From assembly GCA_028278425.1 (NCBI GenBank), contig JANQEJ010000227.1, positions 1-55,963 on the forward strand: a stretch of DNA of 55,963 bases, written 5' to 3'. A program made the translations under genes and the position numbers. Positions 18,703-26,503 of this stretch are shown piece by piece. Every line of letters begins with the position of its first letter. Within the stretch, counting starts at the first letter, position 1. This stretch comes from Planctomycetota bacterium. Its GTDB lineage: Bacteria; Planctomycetota; UBA1135; GCA-002686595. The notes beneath the pieces are model-generated. The model was not told where the DNA came from. It saw only the letters and a program-made list of their open reading frames with translations, and made no database searches.

Positions 18703-20556
18703 TCAGCGGGAAGTGGTCCCGGCCGATTCGACGGTCTCGAGCACGACGAGCAGCGCGTCGTCGGTGACGCCCGGGCCGGCCCGAGCGGGACGCCCCGCGT
18801 TCGGGTTGTTGGGGTTCGCGGCGGAGTTGTCGTGCTCCCCGCTCAGCACGATTCTCGTCCCCGCCGGTAGGCGCAGAGCTTCGACAAACGCGTATCGGAT
18901 CTGCCAGCGGTAGTCGTACCGGGCGGCGTTCAGCAGCGTCGACACGCCGCCGTCCGGCAGGTGCGCTTCGACGCGCAGCGCGCGGCCCCTCGCCCGCATG
19001 TATGGGATCAGCGCCACGAGCTCCGTGTCACGCTCGAGCACGAGCGACGCGGTGTGGTGGACCCCGGCGGCGTCGGCGGGGATCGACAGCGCGTCGCAGC
19101 TCAGCGTGCGCGTGCGAAGGACGCGGTCGGACGGCTCGTCCGCGAAGCGCATCCCGATCCGCATCCGCGTCCGCATCTCCTGTCCCATCGGCAGCGCGTA
19201 CAGGTCCACGATCAGGAGCGAGCCCGCGGCCAGGCGGCGTCCGGCGTCGCCGTCGAAGTGGAACACGTCGTCCCCCGGGCTGTACGCGCCGAGCAGCTCG
19301 AGCTCCGTCGGGAGCTCTCCCAACCGCGGCAGCGCCGCACCCGGGGGCAGGACCCACACCAAGGCGTGGTGCACCGTCTCGACTTTGGTCGGGCGCAGCT
19401 CGAGCGCGGCGAGCCAACGATCCTCGACGAGCCCCGTCGGCGTCACCAGGCGCGCGTACTGCATCGGCCCGTCCGCCGGCAGGTCGACCGTGACCGTGCT
19501 GAGGATCAAGTCCGGGTAACCGATCCACCAGCTCGTGGGAAGCGGCGGGATCGCCGGCGCGTCGCTCGGGTCGCCCAGCGGCTGGCTCGAGCGCAACCAC
19601 GCGAGCAGGTCCTCGCGCTCCCGATGCGTAAGCGCGCGGTGGTTCGCCCATCGCGCCGCTGCATCCGGGCCGGCGGGAGCCTCGTGCCAGGGCGGCATCA
19701 ACCCGTCCCGAACCACGGCCTCGACCATGGACAGCCGCCCGCGCAGCTCGTTCGGCGATTCCAGGCTGAACGGCGCGTCGGCGCCGCGGCGATGGCAGGT
19801 CACGCACTTGTCGGCCAGGACGCGCGCCACCCGACCGTAGTACGTGAGCTCGCCCCGCGGCGCCGGAGCCTTGCGCGCGTCGAGGAGACATCCGGGCGGC
19901 CAAGTCGCGCGCGCGCCGGGTCGCTTGCCCGCCAGGACGGCGTCGACGGCGTCGCGCAGGAAGTGCCGGCGCGGCTCGGGAAGCGACGTGCCCACGCCGT
20001 ACTGGTCGTCCACCGCCCCGCGATAGACGAGCGTTCGCGACGCGTCCAGCACGAACACCTCGGCGGTGCTCCGCGCCTGCAGCGCGGTCGCGACGGGCGC
20101 GCCGCGGTCCGCGAGGTAGAGGCCCGCGAAGCCGTTGTCGCGGATCTGCTCGCGCATCTCCGGGAGCGTTTCGGTCGCGACGGTGTTCACGTACACGAAC
20201 GCGACGTCCGCGTCCGCGTACGACCGCTCGAGGGCCGCGAGCCGCGGCGCGTACTTCTTCGAGATCGGGCACGCGACGCTCGTCATCGTGACGACCGTAC
20301 ACCTCTTCCCCTGGACGAGCTCCCTAAGCGTCGTGCGCGTGTCGTCGATCGCCACGAGCTCGAGGTCCGCCACGAGCCGCCCCACGCCGAGCGCGTCGCC
20401 GTTCTCGATCAGTGTGGTCCGCTGGAGGGGCGCGTCGTCGGACTGCGCAACGAGTGGCGACGACGGCACGACCAGGCACGCGATCGCCGCGACGAGGGGT
20501 GAGCGGAAGCCGCCTCCGGCGACTCGCTCCCCGAATTGCGTTCGTACGAGGTGCAC
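18703..20556 (-). CDS. Exported redoxin / cytochrome c / copper type II monooxygenase-like fusion protein
   Basis: About 617 residues from a GTG at 20556, preceded by GAGAGG and followed by a signal-like segment (about 17-38). An open frame continues 38 codons upstream without signal features. Domain 1 (about 55-200) is a peroxiredoxin-like thioredoxin fold with the ACPISKKY motif near 95. Domain 2 has a single haem-c motif CVTCH near 249, with MPPWH as a probable distal ligand region. Domain 3 (about 340 to the end) resembles the ascorbate-dependent copper monooxygenase fold, with a VHHALVW His pair near 394 and a second HH near 510. Proteins with this architecture occur in Planctomycetota and Acidobacteriota; their redox role is not settled. 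Confidence 0.8.
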   Translation of the reverse strand: MHLVRTQFGERVAGGGFRSPLVAAIACLVVPSSPLVAQSDDAPLQRTTLIENGDALGVGRLVADLELVAIDDTRTTLRELVQGKRCTVVTMTSVACPISKKYAPRLAALERSYADADVAFVYVNTVATETLPEMREQIRDNGFAGLYLADRGAPVATALQARSTAEVFVLDASRTLVYRGAVDDQYGVGTSLPEPRRHFLRDAVDAVLAGKRPGARATWPPGCLLDARKAPAPRGELTYYGRVARVLADKCVTCHRRGADAPFSLESPNELRGRLSMVEAVVRDGLMPPWHEAPAGPDAAARWANHRALTHREREDLLAWLRSSQPLGDPSDAPAIPPLPTSWWIGYPDLILSTVTVDLPADGPMQYARLVTPTGLVEDRWLAALELRPTKVETVHHALVWVLPPGAALPRLGELPTELELLGAYSPGDDVFHFDGDAGRRLAAGSLLIVDLYALPMGQEMRTRMRIGMRFADEPSDRVLRTRTLSCDALSIPADAAGVHHTASLVLERDTELVALIPYMRARGRALRVEAHLPDGGVSTLLNAARYDYRWQIRYAFVEALRLPAGTRIVLSGEHDNSAANPNNPNAGRPARAGPGVTDDALLVVLETVESAGTTSR

Positions 20557-20736
20557 GGGGGAGGGGCCTCTCGGGATCCTGTATCGGTCTTCGGAGCTCG
20601 GATCCGGACCCGCATTGCAGGCTATTCGAGGCCAGGGGTCGCGGCAAGACCGGCCGGTTGGGCGGAGCACGCCGGTCGAACTGCGTCCTGAGAACGAAAC
20701 CGTCTAGACTGAATCCACGAACCGAAGGAGGCTGCG

Positions 20737-22014
20737 ATGTGGGTGTACAAAGCGTCACCTGCGTTCGCCGTGGCGGCGGTGATGTTCCTTGGGAGCTGCG
20801 TCAACCGTCTCTACCGCGTCGAGATGTCCACCGAGGGCCACGAGGTGAGGCGAACCATCTCGGCGTTCCGACTCAAGGACGGCGAATGGGAACCCGCCGG
20901 GTTCCGCCGCGAGGACGCGAGTCGGATCGCACGCGCTTACGCGCTCGCCGGGGGCCGGTTCCAGTCGGCGACAGGACGGTTCGTGTCCGTGCCCGAGGAT
21001 CTCGGCGGTGCCGGCTTCTACGAGCACTGGCCCACGCGACTCGGCGACGCCTACAACTACGTGGAACGTCTCCCGGGCGAGATGAATCTCTGGGGGGCGG
21101 TCCGGGAGCTGGAGGTGGTGAGCGACCGCCTGGCCGATGAGTTGATCGATTGGCTGAGCACGGCGCTCGCCGGAGAGCCCGGCCTCCCCGAGCTGCAACG
21201 CTTCCTCGATGACCGCCTTCGGCTCGATCTGAGGAACTTCGCCCTACAGGTCCGCCAGCTCGGCGGCCCGACGGTGACGATGGACGAAGAAGAGGCGATT
21301 CTGAGCATGTGGATCCGAGGCTACGAGTACCTCGTCGAGGCCGGCTACTGTGCGCCGGCGGACTTTCCAGTGGTGTGGCAGGGTCTCGGAGTCGTGGGTG
21401 CCACGCCGCGCCTTCAAGAGCTCCTCCTGCGCACGATCTCCGACCGCATGGGCATTGCGCGCGACGAGCCGCTGCCGCCCGCGGTCTTGCGCTTGGCAGA
21501 CCCGAGCTACGAGCACTCGTGTGAGCGCTGGATGGACTCCTACGGGGAACTCGAGGACAACCCGTTCGTGTCGTACCTGACGTGGTTCGGCTTTGACTTC
21601 GACTTCTCGGGCTCGCTCAAGGTCGAGACGGCGCTCCGGGCGGAGCGGGAACCGATCATGGCCAACGGAGAATGGGATGCCGGGAACGGCCGGATGGAAT
21701 GGGCGGCTCGGTCGGTGGACCCCGACCAGATCCCTCCGCTGCTTCGATACGCCTTATGGAGCGAGCCCGACGAAGCCTTCCAGAACGAGCACTTCGGTAG
21801 CGTTGTGATCGAGGGTAAGGAGCTGTGGCTCTACGCCCTGTGGCTCCACGGACTGCCCACGCCTTTGGCGGCCGAATGGGACGAGTTCCTGGAGGGCGTT
21901 CGGCCCGGAGACGACCTCATCCAGGAGATTCACTCCTTCCGCTTCTCGGAGGGCGATGCGTCGGGCTCGATCGCGCAGAGCGTGTACGAGCTCTTCGGCG
22001 ACGCGGCGCAGTAG
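20737..22014 (+). CDS. Hypothetical lipoprotein
   Basis: 425 residues. The start is fixed by AGGAGG 6 nt upstream of the ATG. The N-terminus is a lipoprotein signal: a hydrophobic stretch ending in MFLGSC, with the lipidated Cys at residue 21. The rest is soluble, acidic and Trp/Tyr-rich, with predicted helical segments (WGAVRELEVVSDRLADELID, LQELLLRTISDRMG). I recognise no family. It is divergent from the redoxin fusion gene, 180 nt away, so the gap should hold both promoters. It precedes the VIT/vWA gene by 194 nt and may be unrelated to it. Confidence 0.75.
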   Translation: MWVYKASPAFAVAAVMFLGSCVNRLYRVEMSTEGHEVRRTISAFRLKDGEWEPAGFRREDASRIARAYALAGGRFQSATGRFVSVPEDLGGAGFYEHWPTRLGDAYNYVERLPGEMNLWGAVRELEVVSDRLADELIDWLSTALAGEPGLPELQRFLDDRLRLDLRNFALQVRQLGGPTVTMDEEEAILSMWIRGYEYLVEAGYCAPADFPVVWQGLGVVGATPRLQELLLRTISDRMGIARDEPLPPAVLRLADPSYEHSCERWMDSYGELEDNPFVSYLTWFGFDFDFSGSLKVETALRAEREPIMANGEWDAGNGRMEWAARSVDPDQIPPLLRYALWSEPDEAFQNEHFGSVVIEGKELWLYALWLHGLPTPLAAEWDEFLEGVRPGDDLIQEIHSFRFSEGDASGSIAQSVYELFGDAAQ

Positions 22015-22208
22015 GGAGGGTCGCAGGTCGGCTCCGTGCATCCGGTGCTCATGTCCGGCACCAGGTGTCCGCCGCGGCCTGGACGTCCGCGCCCCCGCCG
22101 GGAGAGCTAGGGCTTTGCGGAGCAACGACTTAGACGGGCCGTGCCCCCCCTGGCACGGGTTGCGCTTTGGGTTCGAGCCGGTCCCGAAACCCAAACCATG
22201 GACTCGCC

Positions 22209-24239
22209 ATGAAGCAACTCGTGCACAGGTTCCTTCGAGGCCCCAAGGCGGTGGCTTCGTTCGTCGTCCTCGCGACCCTGCTCGCCGCGCCCGCCGGCGC
22301 CGGGGGCACCCTGACGATCCAAGGCTCGCCCGACGCACCGATCCAGATCCTCGACCACCACGTCGAGGTCCTGATCCAGAACGGCTTCGCGCGCACCGAG
22401 GTCACCCAGACCTTCTTCAACCCGAACGACCGGGCCCTCGAAGCGATCTACCGCGTGCCCGTGCCCGAGGGCGCGAGCCTGTCCGAGATGACCATGTACC
22501 TCGGCGAGCTGGTCCTGGAGGGCGAGGTGGTCGCCCGCGACAAGGCGCGGGAGGCGTACGAGCAGGAAAGAGACGACGGCGCCGGGCTTGCCGAAGAGCA
22601 AGCAGGCAACGTCTACGACTTCCACGTTTCCCCCGTGCCGCCTCTGGGCGAGCTGCGCTTCCGCTACCTCTACTACCAGCCGCTGAAGTTGGACACGGGC
22701 GTCGGACGCTTCCTCTATCCGCTCGAGGACGGCGGCACCGACGAGCTGGCCAAGGCCTTCTGGACGCAGGAGACCCGGGTTCACCGCAGCTTCTCGTTTC
22801 ACGCCGTGATCGAGTCGGTCTGGCCGATCGAAGACGTGCGCATGCCGGGCTTCAGCGGCGCGGCCGCGATCACCGAGACTCCGGACGGACGCTGGGACGT
22901 GCGACTGGAAGCGCCCGGCGGCGTCGAGCTCACCGGAGACCTGGTGCTCTACTACCGCTTGGCCGACGGTCTGCCGGGACGCGTCGAGATGATCGCGTAT
23001 CGCCCGGACGTCCACGCTCCCGGTACCTTCATGATGGTGCTGACGCCGGGCATCGATCTGGCGCCGCTGAGTCGCGGCGTCGACTACGTCTTCATCCTCG
23101 ACACCTCCGGCAGCATGGAGGGCAAGTTCGGAACCCTCGCGGCGGGTGTCGTTGGCGCGATTCGCGAATTGCGCCCCGAGGATCGCTTCCGCATCGTGAC
23201 CTTCAGCAAGGGCGCGCGGGACGTCACGCGCGGCTTCCGCAACGCGACCCGGGCCGAGGTCGACCGCGCGGTCGACAAGGTCTCGAAGATCGGCGTGGGG
23301 GGCAGCACGAACCTCTACAAGGGACTGCGTGAAGGCCTCGACGATCTCGACGCCGACCGGGCGACCAGCGTGGTCCTCGTCACCGACGGCGTCGCGAACG
23401 AGGGCATCATCGATCCCAAGAAGTACGACGAGCTGATGCGCTCTCACGACGTGCGTCTGTTCGGCTTCCTGATGGGCAACTCGGCCAACTGGTCCCTGAT
23501 GCGCACGATCACCGAGGCCTCGGGAGGCTTCTACGCGCAGGTCTCGAACGCCGACGACGTGATCGGCCAGATCATGCTCGCCAAGTCCAAGGTCACCCAC
23601 GCGGCGTTGCACGACGCCGAGCTGGTCGTCAAGGGCGTGCGCACCCACGACGCCGGTCTGGGGGCCATCGGCAAGGTCTATCGCGGCCAGCAGCTCGTCG
23701 CCTTCGGGCGCTACGACGAGCCCGGCGAGGCGACGATCGAGCTGCGCGCGCGCTTGACCGGCGAGGACAAGGTCTACGCGACGACGTTCGAGTTCCCCGC
23801 GATCGATACCGATTATCCCGAGCTCGAGCGCCTCTGGGCCTTGGACCGCATCGACACGATCGAGCTCAACGTGGACCGCGGCAGGCTCTCCGCCGAGGAA
23901 GGCGCCCAAGCGATACGCGACCTGGGCGTGGCCTATCAGCTCGTCACGGAAGAGACGTCGATGCTCGTCCTCCGCGACGACTCCTTCGCCAAGCGCGGCA
24001 TCGAGCGCAGGAATGCGGAGCGCGTGACAAGGGAGCGCGAGGCCCGGGCGCAGCGCGTGAACGCGGCGCCGAAGAGCCACCGCGTCGACACGCAGCAGCC
24101 GGCCTTCCCCGGGAACGCTCCCCGTGTCGGTGGGAGCGGCGGCGGCGGTGCCTTCGGCCCTCTGGCGGCCGGTCTGGCCGTGCTCCTGGCCGCGGCGGGA
24201 ACCCTGCGTCGCAGGGACTCCGCTCGCCGGGGGGAGTAA
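22209..24239 (+). CDS. VIT/von Willebrand A domain surface protein with GlyGly-CTERM-like tail
   Basis: 676 residues. Signal peptide at about 1-32. A VIT domain spans about 35-165 (VEVLIQNGFARTEVTQTF, then the DKAREAYEQ motif). A vWA domain begins near 293 with the MIDAS motif DTSGS at 298-302, and LVTDG lies further on, so a divalent-metal-dependent adhesion site is complete. The last 36 residues are a sorting signal: a Gly/Ser-rich patch (GGSGGGG), about 16 hydrophobic residues and a basic end (RRRDSARR). This is the layout of GlyGly-CTERM substrates of rhombosortase, and a rhombosortase gene follows after 4 nt. It parallels the sortase-processed VIT/vWA proteins of marine proteobacteria, but with a different protease class. 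Confidence 0.88.
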   Translation: MKQLVHRFLRGPKAVASFVVLATLLAAPAGAGGTLTIQGSPDAPIQILDHHVEVLIQNGFARTEVTQTFFNPNDRALEAIYRVPVPEGASLSEMTMYLGELVLEGEVVARDKAREAYEQERDDGAGLAEEQAGNVYDFHVSPVPPLGELRFRYLYYQPLKLDTGVGRFLYPLEDGGTDELAKAFWTQETRVHRSFSFHAVIESVWPIEDVRMPGFSGAAAITETPDGRWDVRLEAPGGVELTGDLVLYYRLADGLPGRVEMIAYRPDVHAPGTFMMVLTPGIDLAPLSRGVDYVFILDTSGSMEGKFGTLAAGVVGAIRELRPEDRFRIVTFSKGARDVTRGFRNATRAEVDRAVDKVSKIGVGGSTNLYKGLREGLDDLDADRATSVVLVTDGVANEGIIDPKKYDELMRSHDVRLFGFLMGNSANWSLMRTITEASGGFYAQVSNADDVIGQIMLAKSKVTHAALHDAELVVKGVRTHDAGLGAIGKVYRGQQLVAFGRYDEPGEATIELRARLTGEDKVYATTFEFPAIDTDYPELERLWALDRIDTIELNVDRGRLSAEEGAQAIRDLGVAYQLVTEETSMLVLRDDSFAKRGIERRNAERVTREREARAQRVNAAPKSHRVDTQQPAFPGNAPRVGGSGGGGAFGPLAAGLAVLLAAAGTLRRRDSARRGE

Positions 24240-24243
24240 GGGC

Positions 24244-24963
24244 GTGACGAAGGCGCGGTCCGGCTGGATCGGGCGACGGGTCCTTCGGGGGCCCGTCGCC
24301 ACTTTGGCGTTGGGTGCCTTGGCAGTCGTGGTCGCCCTCTGGCCGGGCCTCGCGGAAGCCGCGCAGCTCGATCGGGCCCTCGTCGCAGCGGAACCCTGGC
24401 GGATCTTCACCGGCCACCTGAGCCACTTCTCCTTCTCGCACCTCGCCTACGACGCGGCCGTCCTGCTCGGGCTGGGCTGCGTCTGCGAGTCTCGCTGGCC
24501 GGCTCTTACGCGCGCGGCCTTGGTCGTTGCCCCGCTCGCGTGCTCCGCCGTGGTCCTGCTCGGCGCGCCCGAGTTGAGCACGTACCGCGGTCTCTCCGGG
24601 CTCGGCTCGACGCTCCTGGTACTGCTCGCCGCGCGCCTTCACGTCGAGCGCGCCTTTCGGTCCGCATGGATGCGGCATCTTCCGCTGCTCACCGTTCTGG
24701 GTTTCCTCGCCAAGACCGCTTACGAGCTCTGGACCGATGCGGCGATCTTCGTGGACGAAGCCGCGCTGTTCGTGCCGGTTCCGCTCGTGCACGTCACCGG
24801 CGGCTTGATCGGGCTCTTGGCCGGTGTTTGGCTCCGGTCGGGGCGCGCCGGCTACCGCTCCACGTGCCGGCACGGGCGCCATTCTGTGGATGAGCCGCGC
24901 ATTCTCTCTTTGCGGTTGCCAAGATTGCGCGACTGGCATACCAAGGGAGCAGGGGTCAGCTAG
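24244..24963 (+). CDS. Rhombosortase (rhomboid-family intramembrane serine protease)
   Basis: 239 residues from a GTG located 4 nt after the VIT/vWA stop, with GGGGAG as ribosome site. The protein is multi-spanning. Rhombosortase hallmarks are present: WRIFTGHLSHFSFSHL at 52-67 with three His residues, YRGLSG at 114-119 carrying the nucleophile Ser118, and His183 in LVHVTGG inside the last helix as the catalytic partner. The compact six-helix form and the WR-TGHL-H motif separate it from housekeeping GlpG-type rhomboids. It should cleave the GlyGly-CTERM tail of the preceding gene's product, and of any other tagged proteins, on the way to the cell surface. The C-terminal 40 residues after the last helix are basic and cytoplasmic. 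Confidence 0.87.
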   Translation: MTKARSGWIGRRVLRGPVATLALGALAVVVALWPGLAEAAQLDRALVAAEPWRIFTGHLSHFSFSHLAYDAAVLLGLGCVCESRWPALTRAALVVAPLACSAVVLLGAPELSTYRGLSGLGSTLLVLLAARLHVERAFRSAWMRHLPLLTVLGFLAKTAYELWTDAAIFVDEAALFVPVPLVHVTGGLIGLLAGVWLRSGRAGYRSTCRHGRHSVDEPRILSLRLPRLRDWHTKGAGVS

Positions 24964-25022
24964 AAAGTGGTCGCAACATAGCAGCAGCGGGCGAACGACG
25001 TACCCAACGGCTTCTACGGTGG

Positions 25023-26471
25023 TTGCTAGTCCTCGGCTTGCTTCTCGGCTCGTGCTCCGGGCAGGAACCCGCGCCGAAGACGCTCGTCGTCGTGACGCTC
25101 GATACGCTTCGGGCGGACCACATGGGTTGCTACGGCTATCCGCGCGTCACGTCGCCGTTCCTGGATCGGATGGCGGCGGACGGCGTACGGTTCAGGGAGG
25201 CTCTCGCCGCCAGCTCCCACACCGCCCCGGCGCACGCGAGCATCTTCACGTCGATGCTGCCCGTGGGGCACCGCGTGCTGGAGAACGGGCACCGCCTGCG
25301 GGACGAGTTCGACTCCATGGCGGAGCTGCTCCAGGAGGCCGGCTACGAGACCGCCGCGTTCACGAGCGTGGGCTTCCTGCAGGGGCTGGATCCGGGCTTC
25401 GACCACTTCGACTCCGGCGACCTCGCCACCAGGGCGGACGACGTGGTCGACCGGGTCGAGCTGTGGCTCCGTAGGAGAGCGGACAAAGGCGAAGCCGAGC
25501 GACCGCTCTTCCTCTGGCTCCACTTCTACGACGTGCACCAGCCGTTCCACTCCACCGAGACGGAGTACTTCGCCGAGCTCGCCGGTTGCTCGGAGCAGGA
25601 GAAGCGGGAGTTCATCGACTACGTCACCGAGACCCGTGGCGTGCCGCGGAGCTTCTTCGACGACGTCGTCGAGAGCGACCGGTCGTTCGCGCGCTTCCTC
25701 GACAGCCCGCAGTATCTCGAGAACGAGGGCCTGGACGACGGCGAGAAGCTCCTGCTGTGGTTGTACGACAACTACGACGCGGAGATCCGCTTCCTCGATG
25801 GGGAGCTCGAGCGCCTGTACGCCTTCATGGACCAGGCCGGGCTGAACCGGGACGCGTTCTGGATCTTCGTCGCCGACCATGGACAGGGCATGGGGAACCA
25901 CGACTTCCTCGGCCACGACCTGCACCTCTATCAGGAACAGCTCCGCGTTCCCCTGATCGTGCACCACACGGCCGGGGGCATCGACAACGGGGTCGTAAAG
26001 CACGTCGCGCACCACGTGGACATCCTGCCGACCGTCATGGAGCTGTCGGGGCGTCCGCCGAAACGGTCTGCAGGTTGGACGGGCGTGTCGCTTCTTCCGC
26101 TCCTGTCCGAGCCCCGAGCAAAGCCGAAGGACCGCTTCATTTTTTCGCAGCGGAGAAACCCGCCCCCGGACTGGATTCAAGAGTCCGTCTACGCGGTCCA
26201 GGCCGGGAGATACAAGTACATCGCTCGCCAGCGGTCCGCCGACGAGTTCTACGATCTCGAGCAGGACCCCCTCGAGCTGAACAACCTCATCCTCGACCAG
26301 CTCGTCGAGGGAACGTCCTCGGAGCTTCCTCTCCTGAGGGCGGCGCTCGTGAACATGATCGCCGAGGCGCAGGCCGGAGTCGTGCTCGAGCCGATCAAGG
26401 ACGCGGACGGCCACGTCGAGGAGCTCTCCGCGCTAGGGTACCTCGGCGGCGGGGCGGGCGCTGACGATTAG
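25023..26471 (+). CDS. Alkaline-phosphatase-superfamily lipoprotein, sulfatase-like with Thr in the nucleophile position
   Basis: 482 residues from a TTG at 25023; the frame is open further upstream (a basic RRTQRLLRW stretch), so the real start may be some codons earlier. LLLGSC is a lipobox with Cys11. The sulfatase-like core shows VVVTLDTLRADHMGCYGY, a metal-binding ADHGQGMGNHD and DILPTVMEL. At the position of the formylglycine motif C/S-x-P-x-R it has T67-A-P-A-H71, so formylglycine formation is impossible and Thr would be the nucleophile. Thr is the nucleophile in phosphoethanolamine transferases of this superfamily. A phosphoester or phospho-group transfer role is therefore more likely than sulfate removal; this is inference. 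It lies 59 nt behind the rhombosortase gene on the same strand. Confidence 0.8.
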   Translation: MLVLGLLLGSCSGQEPAPKTLVVVTLDTLRADHMGCYGYPRVTSPFLDRMAADGVRFREALAASSHTAPAHASIFTSMLPVGHRVLENGHRLRDEFDSMAELLQEAGYETAAFTSVGFLQGLDPGFDHFDSGDLATRADDVVDRVELWLRRRADKGEAERPLFLWLHFYDVHQPFHSTETEYFAELAGCSEQEKREFIDYVTETRGVPRSFFDDVVESDRSFARFLDSPQYLENEGLDDGEKLLLWLYDNYDAEIRFLDGELERLYAFMDQAGLNRDAFWIFVADHGQGMGNHDFLGHDLHLYQEQLRVPLIVHHTAGGIDNGVVKHVAHHVDILPTVMELSGRPPKRSAGWTGVSLLPLLSEPRAKPKDRFIFSQRRNPPPDWIQESVYAVQAGRYKYIARQRSADEFYDLEQDPLELNNLILDQLVEGTSSELPLLRAALVNMIAEAQAGVVLEPIKDADGHVEELSALGYLGGGAGADD

Positions 26472-26503
26472 GACGCGCCCCGGGTCCGAAACAGCCCTCC
26501 CGT

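Noticed and set aside
25023..26471. Formylglycine-dependent sulfatase
   Set aside because: The Cys/Ser and Arg of C/S-x-P-x-R are Thr and His, so the cofactor cannot form.
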